Origin: Arthrobacter yangruifuii
GTDB lineage: Bacteria > Actinomycetota > Actinomycetes > Actinomycetales > Micrococcaceae
Length of the DNA: 64,000 nt
Direction of reading: 5' to 3'
NCBI RefSeq assembly: GCF_009192775.1
Contig: NZ_VTFX01000005.1
Coordinates: 558,001 to 622,000, forward strand
The position numbers and the translations under genes are program-made. Positions 49,856 to 57,808 of this stretch are shown here, in pieces (positions within the stretch are counted from its first letter, which is position 1; each line of letters opens with the position of its first letter). Under the pieces are notes generated by a model. It ran no database searches. It was not told the origin of the DNA and saw nothing but the letters and a program-made list of their open reading frames with translations.

Positions 49856-50656
49856 GTGGCGGCCGGCAACTGGAAGCACTCTGTCCGGATCTCCACGGAA
49901 GGCGACGGGCACGTCCAGGAAGATACGTGCGGCTACGCGGCCGCCACGGGCTGGGTGATCGACGGTGCCAGCGCACTGCTGCCCCAGCTCGGGCTGCCGG
50001 GACCGTCGGACCCGGCCTGGTACGCCCGGAACCTGGACCTGCTGCTGACCGAGGCCGCGGTGGCTGCCGGTCCTGCCGGCGGGACACCCGCGCCGGACGT
50101 GCTGGCAGATGCCCTGACCCGGATGGACCGGCTGGCCGGAACCGTGGCAGGCGAGGAACGGATCCGCTTTCCCTCCGCTGCCCTGTGCCTGGCCCAGCTG
50201 ACGGACGACGGCGTGGAGATCCTCGCACTCGCGGACTGCCACGCAGTGGTGGAACTGGAAGACGGCTCGCTGGTTCATGTCACGCATGAACCGGCCGACA
50301 TCCGGATCGGCACCGAACATTCAGCGGACCCGGTACGGGAACGCGAGCTGCGGGTACTGGACCGGGAGCTGCGGAATACCCCGGGCCGGCTGTGGGTGGC
50401 CCGGCGGGAAGCCGAAGCCGCGTACCAGGCGCGCACTGTCCGGCTCGGCCCGGCGCGGCGGGTAGTGCTTGCCTCCGACGGTGCCTGGCGGGCGGTGGAA
50501 CTGGGCGTGGTGAACGGTCCGGAAGGCTTCTTCGCCGCGGCCGGCTCCGCCGTCGCCGCCCAGGAGCTGCTGCTAGCCCTGCGCACGCTGCAGGCGGAAC
50601 TGGGCGAAGACGCCGACGACGCCACCCTCCTTACGTTGGAAAGGATTCTCCCGTGA
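49856..50656 (+). CDS. Divergent PP2C-like phosphatase
   Basis: 266 residues, GTG start. The PP2C acidic positions can be traced: Q-E-D-T near 23, V-I-D-G-A-S near 37, A-L-A-D-C near 126, L-A-S-D-G-A-W near 205 and D-D-A-T-L near 256. The second motif lacks the usual G-M-G-G. It probably keeps metal-dependent phosphatase activity but on an unusual substrate. Coupled at both ends: four bases after the kinase-fold gene and overlapping the FAD oxidase by four bases (GTGA). Confidence 0.75.
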   Translation: MAAGNWKHSVRISTEGDGHVQEDTCGYAAATGWVIDGASALLPQLGLPGPSDPAWYARNLDLLLTEAAVAAGPAGGTPAPDVLADALTRMDRLAGTVAGEERIRFPSAALCLAQLTDDGVEILALADCHAVVELEDGSLVHVTHEPADIRIGTEHSADPVRERELRVLDRELRNTPGRLWVARREAEAAYQARTVRLGPARRVVLASDGAWRAVELGVVNGPEGFFAAAGSAVAAQELLLALRTLQAELGEDADDATLLTLERILP

Positions 50657-51849
50657 CTGAGAGTACGGTCTGCGACATCCTGGTGATCGGCGGTGGAATC
50701 GCCGGCCTCTCCCTCGCCGCCGAGCTCGCGTCCCGGCTCGCCGGGGCTGAGGAATCCGCTGAGTCCGCTGAGGGTGCGGCGGGTGCGGCGGGTGCGGCGC
50801 GGACATCCGGGTCCGCGGGCCGGGACAGCGGCGGCGGCCGGGTTGTCTTGGTGGAGGCCGAATCCACGCTGGGCTACCACACGTCCTCCCGCTCGGCCCG
50901 GCAGCTGATACCCAGCTATGGACCGCAGGTCATCCAGGACCTGACCCTGCGGACCCTGGCCCTGATCAGGGCGGCCGAAGCCAACCTGCCCGAACCCATC
51001 CTGGCGCCCAGAAGCTTCCTGCTGATCGGGGATGAAGATTCGGTGCGGGACCGGGCAAGCAGCCATATGCACCCCGTGATGCCGGCGGAGGCGCTCGGAC
51101 TTGCTCCGGAACTGAGGCCGGACGCTTTCAGTGCTGCAGGGCTGGACACCACTTCGGTTGCCTGCAATACGGATGCCCTGCTGGAGTACCACCGCGCACG
51201 GCTGACGGCGGCGGGCGGCCGCATCCTCACGGGCCGGCGGGTGCAGACGGCCCGGCGCGTGGGGGATCCGGGCTCGGATCGCTGGGAAGCGGTTGCTGGG
51301 GGAATGCGGGTTGAGGCTCCGGTGGTGATCAATGCAGCAGGCGCCTGGGCAGATATCCTCGCCGGAACCTTCGGCGCGCGTCCCCTGGGGCTCACCCCCT
51401 ATCGACGCACTGCCGCCGTCGTCGACGTGGAACGGCCGTTGGACGCCGGGGCGCCCATGGTGGCCGATGCCGAAGACCGGTTCTATTACCGGCCGGAAGG
51501 CAGGCAGGTCCTCATCTCACCGTCGGAACGTGAACCGAGCGTGGCGGAGGATGCCCGGCCCCGGGAAGCGGATGTGCGGGCACTGGTGGAACTGGTGAAC
51601 GGGGTCACGACCATGGGTATCACCGGGGTGGCCCGCGCCTGGACCGGACTGCGTACCGAGGCGCCGGACGGGCTGCCCGTAGTGGGCTGGGATGTGGCTG
51701 TGCCGGGCTTCTTCTGGCTGGCGGGACAGGGTGGATATGGGTTCCAGACGTCCTCCGCGATTGCCGAACTGGCAGCCGGAATCCTGCTTGACGGTGACGG
51801 AGAAAACAGTGCCCGGGAGGCCCTTAGCCCGGCCCGCCTGCAAGTGTGA
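50653..51849 (+). CDS. FAD-dependent oxidoreductase, DAO/glycine oxidase type
   Basis: 398 residues. FAD loop I-G-G-G-I-A-G-L-S near 12, the E-A-E-S-T-L-G-Y-H-T-S-S-R-S-A-R region near 75, and the C-terminal G-L-P-V-V-G-W-D and G-Q-G-G-Y-G-F-Q-T-S near 355-370 mark the D-amino-acid oxidase family. An Ala/Glu/Gly-rich low-complexity insert (about 30-55) separates the first two strands and is unusual. Substrate is probably an amino acid or sarcosine-like amine. GTG start inside the previous gene's stop. Confidence 0.88.
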   Translation: MTESTVCDILVIGGGIAGLSLAAELASRLAGAEESAESAEGAAGAAGAARTSGSAGRDSGGGRVVLVEAESTLGYHTSSRSARQLIPSYGPQVIQDLTLRTLALIRAAEANLPEPILAPRSFLLIGDEDSVRDRASSHMHPVMPAEALGLAPELRPDAFSAAGLDTTSVACNTDALLEYHRARLTAAGGRILTGRRVQTARRVGDPGSDRWEAVAGGMRVEAPVVINAAGAWADILAGTFGARPLGLTPYRRTAAVVDVERPLDAGAPMVADAEDRFYYRPEGRQVLISPSEREPSVAEDARPREADVRALVELVNGVTTMGITGVARAWTGLRTEAPDGLPVVGWDVAVPGFFWLAGQGGYGFQTSSAIAELAAGILLDGDGENSAREALSPARLQV

Positions 51850-51998
51850 CCAAAATCTCATCATGTGCGCGTAACGAATCAGCCAAGGTGCGCGCGTATG
51901 GTCATCAGATTGCTGGGACATGCCTACAGTTGTCTTTACATACCCGTCCGCCAGGACTCGTATGCATCGATCATGCAGTGCCCGAAAGGTCAGTCTCA

Positions 51999-52781
51999 GT
52001 GCCAGATTTCTTGCCGCCCAAATTTGTTGGCGTGCAGCAGCTCCCGCTTTACGTCCGGGTTCGTTCCGTCCTGGAAATTCTTTGTACGCTGTGGCTGATT
52101 TTTGCCGTTGTTGGTGTGGGTTTCTTTTCCGGCGGCACGACGTCGCTGGCCCTGTCCCTGATTCTCCTCTACGGCACGGGTGCCGCCCTGCTGGTGGTTA
52201 TTGCCGCCCTTTACCGCATCCTCACCAAGGCGGCACTCCAGCGGGTGGAAGCCGTTCCCGATGACAACGCCGCCGCCGTGTTTGTGGACACCACCCGGTC
52301 AGCAACCGAAGAGATCATGGCTGCGCTGCGCCCGGCCACACCCCGCGGCCGTCCAATCGCTTCCGTACGGATGCCGCAGACGGTGAATGCCGTGGACGTG
52401 GCCGCCGCCCTGGCAGCACGGACGGCAGCGCACACCTCCGCCGCGGCAGCGGAGAAGTCCGCAGTGGGAGGGTCCAAGACAGCATCGGTATCCCCGACCG
52501 GCAAATCCGCCTCGAGCAAGCCGGCCGGCAAGAAACCGGCGTCGGCAGGGAAAGGCGCGTCCAATGGCACCTCTGCGGGGGAAGACTCGCAGAGCAAGTC
52601 GGGCGGAGCTTCTGGGGAATCGGCTCAGGGACTTTCTGCCGCAGCGAAGAAATCCGCCGGGGTGAAGAAATCCGCCGGGGTGAAGAAACCTGCCGGGGTG
52701 AAGAAACCCGCCGAAGGCGCGGATTCCGCAGCGGGCAAGGCGGCACGCGTCGCCGCGGCCCGCCACCTCGCAGCAGCCTGA
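51999..52781 (+). CDS. Membrane protein with Lys/Ala-rich, histone-H1-like tail
   Basis: 260 residues from GTG 51999 (AAAGG eight bases upstream). Two membrane helices (about 21-41 and 45-68) are followed by a helical segment to about 150 and then a disordered tail rich in Lys, Ala, Ser, Pro and Gly. Inside the tail a K-K-(S/P)-A-G-V hexapeptide is repeated 3.7 times (from residue 217). Such tails bind nucleic acid or other polyanions. With the N terminus in the membrane, the protein may tether DNA, RNA or cell-wall polymer; this is inference. No family recognised. Confidence 0.7.
   Translation: MPDFLPPKFVGVQQLPLYVRVRSVLEILCTLWLIFAVVGVGFFSGGTTSLALSLILLYGTGAALLVVIAALYRILTKAALQRVEAVPDDNAAAVFVDTTRSATEEIMAALRPATPRGRPIASVRMPQTVNAVDVAAALAARTAAHTSAAAAEKSAVGGSKTASVSPTGKSASSKPAGKKPASAGKGASNGTSAGEDSQSKSGGASGESAQGLSAAAKKSAGVKKSAGVKKPAGVKKPAEGADSAAGKAARVAAARHLAAA
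52647..52712 (+). repeat. 18-bp in-frame tandem repeat
   Basis: Three full units of AAGAAATCCGCCGGGGTG or close variant and a partial fourth, encoding the K-K-(S/P)-A-G-V repeats. The first two units are identical, a sign of recent expansion. Confidence 0.95.
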
Positions 52782-52859
52782 TCCCGCCCATCAGCGCTCT
52801 CGTACTCAGGTAGTTGTCAGGTTGTCTTCAGCACCTACCCAGACGGGCCGTTTATTGTC

Positions 52860-52970
52860 GTTAGTACCTCATAAGGGTGCGAGTGATGAATGGACCGAGT
52901 AGTGACCGGTCCGGACGCCGGCAGACAAGGGTTGTTTCCCCCAACCAGCCCCATGTCTGCCGGCGTTTTC
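52860..52970 (+). ncRNA. Candidate small RNA with C-rich loop and intrinsic terminator
   Basis: The 308-base gap 52782-53089 has no gene. It ends on its right half in a 13-bp stem (52915-52927 with 52954-52966) whose interior folds into a second small hairpin (GGTTG/CAACC) with a TTTCCCCC loop and CCCC beside it. A TTTTCCTTTT tract follows. The upstream coding gene stops 130 bases earlier, so a separate transcript is likely. C-runs in loops recall the actinobacterial 6C RNA, but the fit is partial. The 5' end is a guess. Confidence 0.4.
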
Positions 52971-52976
52971 CTTTTA
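52915..52976 (+). terminator. Strong rho-independent terminator
   Basis: 13-bp perfect stem with an internal sub-hairpin, then TTTTCCTTTT. Ends either the candidate small RNA or the upstream membrane-protein transcript. Confidence 0.85.
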
Positions 52977-53089
52977 ACGGGTCAGCTATTCCGCAGCTAA
53001 CCGTTCCGCAGCACGGCCCGGCAGCGGCCGCCGTCGTCGTCGTGGCCGGCCGGTACAGGCCGGCCAGCCGGGACCGCCGGATATCCCGC

Positions 53090-53389
53090 CTATTCCGCGC
53101 TGAAGTCGGAGAATTCCCCGGTGGCGGCGGAGAAGGATTCCTCGACGGCGGCCACCATGCCCGGAGCCTTCGGGCCGCGCAGGAATTCCCGCAGTCCGTC
53201 CAGCGCCGGCTCCCTGCCCTCGGCCACCACCCGGACGGATCCGTCGGCGGCGTTGGACACCACGCCGGTCAGGCCCAGCTGCACGGCCTGGCGCTGGGTC
53301 CGGTACCGGAATCCCACGCCCTGCACCTCGCCGGTGACCCGGGCGGTCAGCCGCCGGGGAGTTCCTTCCGGATAATCCTGCTCGTTCAT
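53090..53389 (-). CDS. acyP: Acylphosphatase
   Basis: 99 residues. G-V-G-F-R-Y-R-T near 25 supplies the phosphate-binding Arg and G-V-V-S-N-A-A-D-G-S-V near 42 the catalytic Asn. It hydrolyses acyl phosphates such as carbamoyl phosphate. ATG 53389 chosen; GTG 53395 is two codons upstream. The gene follows hutH on the same strand with 59 bases between, but is not a known hut function. Confidence 0.92.
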   Translation of the reverse strand: MNEQDYPEGTPRRLTARVTGEVQGVGFRYRTQRQAVQLGLTGVVSNAADGSVRVVAEGREPALDGLREFLRGPKAPGMVAAVEESFSAATGEFSDFSAE

Positions 53390-53448
53390 CCGCACAGCCT
53401 AGCGCGGACATGCCCGGGCGCAGCCGATGTCCCGGGAATCGGGCGGAT

Positions 53449-55026
53449 TCAGGCCAGGTGGGTTCCCAGCTCGTGCTCCACGGCTGACAGCAGAACGCCG
53501 CTGTCCACGAGCACCCGCACCGCTTCGATCTCCGGGGCCAGGTACCGGTCCGGGCCCGGCCCGGCCACCACGGCACGGATGGCGGTCCGGCCGGCGGTAA
53601 CGGCAGGGGCGCTGCGCGGAGCGGCCAGGCCGCCGTCGCGCATATCCAGTGCCCGGGCCGAGGTCAGCAGCTCGATGGCGAGCACCCGGGTGAGTCCGTC
53701 CAGCGCCCGGCGCAGCTTCAACCCCGCGGCCCAGCCCATGGAGACGTGGTCCTCCTGCATGGCGGAGGACGGGATGGAATCCACGGACGCGGGGACGGCC
53801 AGCCGCTTGAGCTCGGAGACGATGCCGGCCTGGGTGTACTGGGCGATCATGTGGCCGGAGTCCACCCCGGGATCGAAAGCCAGGAAAGCGTTGAGCCCGT
53901 GGCTGCGGGAACGGTCCAGGAAGCGGTCCGTGCGCCGCTCGCTCATGGAGGCAACATCGGCGACGGCGATGGCCAGGAAATCCAGCACATAGGCCACCGG
54001 AGCCCCGTGGAAGTTGCCGTTGGACTCCAGCCGTCCGTCCAGCGTCACCACGGGATTGTCGATCGCGGAGGCACGCTCACGTTCCGCGACCATCTCGGCA
54101 TGCTGCAGGGTGGAGCGGGCGGCGCCGTGGACCTGAGGTGCGCAGCGCAGCGAGTAGGCATCCTGCACCCGGGTGAACCCGCCCGTCTTCTGCTCCTCGA
54201 TCAGGGCCGATCCGGCCAGGACCGCGCGGATGTTGGCAGCGGATTCGCCCTGCCCCGGCTGGGGCCGCAGCGCCTGCAGGTCCGCGGCGAAGACACTGTC
54301 GCTGCCGAGCAGCCCCTCTACGCTCATGGCGGCGGCCAGGTCCGCGGTGGCCAGCAGCCGGTGCAGGTCCGCAATGGCCATCGTCAGCATCCCGAGCATG
54401 CCGTCGGTTCCATTGATCAGCGCCAGGCCCTCCTTCTCCTGCAGCTCCACCGGCTCCAGCCCGGCAGCGGCGAGCGCGGCGGACGCCGGCATCAGCTGCC
54501 CGTCCGCCGTCCGCACCTCCCCTTCACCCATCAGCGCGAGCGCACAGTGGGAGAGGGGCGCCAGATCGCCGGAGCAGCCCAGCGACCCGTATTCTCCCAC
54601 CACCGGCGTGAGGCCCGCGTTGAGCATCCCCGCGTATGCCAGCCCGACGGCGGGACGCACCCCGGTTCGGCCGGTGGCCAGCGTGGCCAGCCGGTTCAGC
54701 ATCAGCGCCCGTACCACTTCGCGGTCCACTGGGGCGCCCGACGACGCCGCGTGGCTGCGGATCAGCGAGCGCTGCAGCTGGGTGCGCTGTTCCGGCGGAA
54801 TCTGCTTGACCGCCAGGGCACCGAACCCCGTGGAGACCCCATAGTGCGGTTTGTCGTCGGCGGCCAGGCTCTCGATGACGCTGCGCGAGGAGGCCATGGC
54901 AGCCAGGGCATCCGGAGCCAGTGTCACCGGTACACCGTTCCGGGCGACGGCGAGGATGTCCTGCCCGGAGAGCGAACCGACTCCCAGCTCCACGGTTGCT
55001 GCCCGGACGTTCTGGTGTTCCTGCAT
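53449..55026 (-). CDS. hutH: Histidine ammonia-lyase
   Basis: 525 residues; ATG with AGGAGGAG eight bases upstream. It removes ammonia from L-histidine to give urocanate, the first hut step. The MIO cofactor tripeptide is in G-S-L-G-C-S-G-D-L-A-P-L near 150, thus Cys-Ser-Gly where most enzymes have Ala-Ser-Gly. Tyr in H-Y-G-V-S-T-G-F-G near 62 and the Q-D-x-Y-S-L-R-C-A-P-Q region near 287 are other active-site marks. Slightly longer than the usual 510. Divergent from hutR with an operator in the shared 162-base spacer. Confidence 0.96.
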   Translation of the reverse strand: MQEHQNVRAATVELGVGSLSGQDILAVARNGVPVTLAPDALAAMASSRSVIESLAADDKPHYGVSTGFGALAVKQIPPEQRTQLQRSLIRSHAASSGAPVDREVVRALMLNRLATLATGRTGVRPAVGLAYAGMLNAGLTPVVGEYGSLGCSGDLAPLSHCALALMGEGEVRTADGQLMPASAALAAAGLEPVELQEKEGLALINGTDGMLGMLTMAIADLHRLLATADLAAAMSVEGLLGSDSVFAADLQALRPQPGQGESAANIRAVLAGSALIEEQKTGGFTRVQDAYSLRCAPQVHGAARSTLQHAEMVAERERASAIDNPVVTLDGRLESNGNFHGAPVAYVLDFLAIAVADVASMSERRTDRFLDRSRSHGLNAFLAFDPGVDSGHMIAQYTQAGIVSELKRLAVPASVDSIPSSAMQEDHVSMGWAAGLKLRRALDGLTRVLAIELLTSARALDMRDGGLAAPRSAPAVTAGRTAIRAVVAGPGPDRYLAPEIEAVRVLVDSGVLLSAVEHELGTHLA

Positions 55027-55154
55027 GTTTGCTCCTCCTGCGCTTCCGCCGGCGTACCGGTCCGGGCATCGGCGCCCGCCCGCCCCGTCCCGGCGGCTGC
55101 TATCCATCTTGCCTGCCCGGGCTGCCGGCGGAGTGCATACCGGCCAATTCGGTT

Positions 55155-55168
55155 TCTGGGATACCAGA
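55155..55168. promoter_or_regulatory. HutR operator candidate between hutH and hutR
   Basis: TCTGG-GATA-CCAGA, a perfect 5-bp dyad, 34 bases before the hutR start and 128 before hutH. The same sequence plan with the following CAC recurs before hutU. It matches the 14-bp TCTG..AT.CCAGA box reported for the IclR-type HutR of Corynebacterium resistens. Confidence 0.8.
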
Positions 55169-55188
55169 CACTCGCCTAGACTCTGGGG

Positions 55189-56010
55189 ATGCCTGCCGCC
55201 TATTCCCGTGTCCAGGTCCCTGCCGCAGCGCAGGTCCTGGCGATCCTGCGCTACCTGGGACAGCAGGCCGGCCCGGTCAGCGCCGCCGCCGTCGCACGGG
55301 ATCTGTCGCTGCCGCGCTCCACCACCTATCACCTGCTTGCGGCTCTGGTGAGTGACGGTTTTGCCGTGCACCTTCCGGAGGAACGCCGGTATGCCCTGGG
55401 CGCGACGGCCCACGAGCTGGGGACCGGCTACTCCCGGCAGGCACCGCTGCAGCGGATTGCGCGGTTCCCGCTGCGCCGGCTGGTCGCCCGGACCCGGTTC
55501 ACCGCGCACCTGGCCGTGCTGCAGGGCACGGACGTGATCTACGTGATCGAGGAGCGCGCCCCGCACCAGCAGCCGCTGGTTACCGACGCCGGCATCCGCC
55601 TTCCTGCCCACCGCACGGCCAGCGGCCGGGTCCTGCTGGCCGGCATGACCGGCGCTCAGCTGGCAGCCCTCTACCCCGACCCCGCCGCTGTCCGGTCTTC
55701 GCGCAGCGGCGGCGGTGCCCTGCCGGACCTGCTGGAATCCATCCGCGCACGCGGCTACGCCTGGGAAGAGAACGAGGTCACGGAGGGATTCTCCTCCGTT
55801 GCGGTACCTGTTCAGGACCGGTCCGGGCACGCCGTCGCCGGCCTGACGCTTACCGCCCCGCACCGGGTTTGCACCGCCGCGTACGGGGTTCCCGGGACCG
55901 AGCCGGCTGCGGGAGCGGGCATTGAAGCCCTGGCGGAGCACGTCCTGCCCGACCTGCTTCGCTGCGCCGCCGAGCTTTCCCGCCGGCTGGGCGCCCGGCC
56001 GCAGGCCTAA
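55189..56010 (+). CDS. hutR: IclR-family regulator of histidine utilisation
   Basis: 273 residues. N-terminal winged helix (Q-V-L-A-I-L-R-Y-L near 15, [13 protein letters not shown] near 40) and a C-terminal ligand domain with [10 protein letters not shown] near 143 and G-F-S-S-V-A-V-P-V near 200, both standard for IclR proteins. It lies between hutH and hutU, each preceded by the same dyad, so it should regulate them and itself. Whether it represses or activates cannot be told. The symbol is given by position and operator match. Confidence 0.88.
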   Translation: MPAAYSRVQVPAAAQVLAILRYLGQQAGPVSAAAVARDLSLPRSTTYHLLAALVSDGFAVHLPEERRYALGATAHELGTGYSRQAPLQRIARFPLRRLVARTRFTAHLAVLQGTDVIYVIEERAPHQQPLVTDAGIRLPAHRTASGRVLLAGMTGAQLAALYPDPAAVRSSRSGGGALPDLLESIRARGYAWEENEVTEGFSSVAVPVQDRSGHAVAGLTLTAPHRVCTAAYGVPGTEPAAGAGIEALAEHVLPDLLRCAAELSRRLGARPQA

Positions 56011-56027
56011 GGACAGAGCCGATTGCG

Positions 56028-56041
56028 TCTGGCATCCCAGA
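56028..56041. promoter_or_regulatory. HutR operator candidate before hutU
   Basis: TCTGG-CATC-CCAGA followed by CAC, 53 bases before hutU and 17 after hutR. Identical to the hutH/hutR site at 15 of 17 positions. Confidence 0.8.
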
Positions 56042-56093
56042 CACCCCCGCCGGGAGCGCTGCCTCCGGAACCGCCCGGGGCTACGGTCTGGCT

Positions 56094-57779
56094 ATGGCAA
56101 CCACCTCTGACCCGACCCGCCGCATCCGGGCACCGCGCGGCACCGAGCTCACGGCACGCAGCTGGCAGACCGAGGCTCCGCTGCGGATGCTGATGAACAA
56201 CCTGGATCCCGAAGTAGCCGAACGCCCCGAGGACCTGGTGGTCTACGGCGGCACCGGCCGGGCCGCCCGCAGCTGGGAAGCCTACGACGCGATGATCCGG
56301 ACCCTCTCCACCCTCGCCGGGGATGAAACCCTGCTGGTGCAGTCGGGCAAACCCGTCGGCGTCTTCCGCACCCATGAGTGGGCGCCGCGGGTTCTGATCG
56401 CCAACTCCAACCTGGTGGGGGACTGGGCCACCTGGCCGGAATTCCGCCGGCTGGAAGCCGAAGGCCTGATGATGTACGGGCAGATGACGGCCGGGTCCTG
56501 GATCTACATCGGCACGCAGGGCATCCTGCAGGGCACCTACGAAACCTTTGCCGCCGTCGCCCGCAAGCTCTTCGGGGATGGGAACGCCACCCTCGCCGGC
56601 ACCCTGACCCTGACCGCCGGCTGCGGCGGCATGGGCGGGGCACAGCCGCTGGCGGTGACGCTGAACGGGGGAGTGGTGCTGATTGTCGACGTCGACGAGG
56701 CACGCCTGCGCCGCCGCGAGGGCAAGCGCTACCTGGATGAGGTGGCCCCGGACCTGGACACCGCCGTCGCCCGCGTGATGGCCGCCCGGGCGGAGAAGCG
56801 AGCCCTGTCCGTGGGGCTGGTGGGAAACGCGGCCGAGGTGTTCGAGGAAGTGCTGCGCCGGCAGCAGGCCGGGGAAGTCACGGTGGACATTGTCACGGAC
56901 CAGACCTCCGCCCATGATCCGCTGAGCTACCTGCCGGTCGGCATTCCGGTGGACCGGTGGCAGGCCGAAGCCGCGGCGGATCCGGAAGCTTTCACCAAGC
57001 AGGCGCGCGAATCCATGACCCGGCACGTTGCCGCGATGGTCGGGTTCCAGGATGCCGGGGCTGAAGTGTTCGACTACGGCAACTCCATCCGCGACGAGGC
57101 CCGGCAGGGCGGCTACGACCGTGCCTTCGACTTCCCCGGCTTTGTCCCCGCCTACATCCGCCCGCTGTTCTGCGAGGGGATGGGCCCGTTCCGCTGGGTG
57201 GCGCTCTCCGGGGATCCGGCGGACATTGCGGTCACGGACGCCGCCATCAAGGAGCTGTTTCCGGAGAACGTGCGCCTGCACCGCTGGATTGACGCCGCGG
57301 CCGAGCATGTGGAGTTCGAGGGGTTGCCGGCGCGGATCTGCTGGCTGGGCTACGGAGACCGGGCCAAGGCCGGACTGCTGTTCAACCGGCTCGTCGCCGA
57401 GGGGAAGGTGAGCGCGCCCATTGTGATCGGCCGGGACCACCTGGATTCGGGATCGGTCGCCTCCCCGTACCGGGAGACCGAGGCCATGGCCGACGGGTCG
57501 GACGCCATCGCGGACTGGCCGCTGCTCAACGCCCTGCTCAACACCGCGTCCGGCGCCACCTGGGTGTCGCTGCACCACGGCGGCGGCGTGGGCATCGGCC
57601 GGTCCATCCACGCCGGGCAGGTGGGTGTGGCGGACGGCACCGAGCTGGCGGCCCGCAAGCTGGAAACCCTGCTGACCAATGATCCGGGCACCGGCGTGAT
57701 GCGCCACGCCGACGCCGGCTACCCCCGGGCCGCGGAGGTCGCCGCCGACCGGGGGATACGCATCCCCATGAACGAATAG
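56094..57779 (+). CDS. hutU: Urocanate hydratase
   Basis: 561 residues, normal length. Adds water to urocanate to form imidazolonepropionate, using tightly bound NAD+. Family marks are T-G-A-x-G-like [12 protein letters not shown] near 178, V-F-R-T-H-E-W-A-P near 89, [10 protein letters not shown] near 360 (with the catalytic Cys region near 405: I-C-W-L-G-Y-G) and S-L-H-H-G-G-G-V-G near 490. ATG start; the M20 hydrolase gene begins 29 bases after its stop. Confidence 0.97.
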   Translation: MATTSDPTRRIRAPRGTELTARSWQTEAPLRMLMNNLDPEVAERPEDLVVYGGTGRAARSWEAYDAMIRTLSTLAGDETLLVQSGKPVGVFRTHEWAPRVLIANSNLVGDWATWPEFRRLEAEGLMMYGQMTAGSWIYIGTQGILQGTYETFAAVARKLFGDGNATLAGTLTLTAGCGGMGGAQPLAVTLNGGVVLIVDVDEARLRRREGKRYLDEVAPDLDTAVARVMAARAEKRALSVGLVGNAAEVFEEVLRRQQAGEVTVDIVTDQTSAHDPLSYLPVGIPVDRWQAEAAADPEAFTKQARESMTRHVAAMVGFQDAGAEVFDYGNSIRDEARQGGYDRAFDFPGFVPAYIRPLFCEGMGPFRWVALSGDPADIAVTDAAIKELFPENVRLHRWIDAAAEHVEFEGLPARICWLGYGDRAKAGLLFNRLVAEGKVSAPIVIGRDHLDSGSVASPYRETEAMADGSDAIADWPLLNALLNTASGATWVSLHHGGGVGIGRSIHAGQVGVADGTELAARKLETLLTNDPGTGVMRHADAGYPRAAEVAADRGIRIPMNE

Positions 57780-57808
57780 GACGCCCACGAGGATGGGAAG
57801 CTAGGGGC

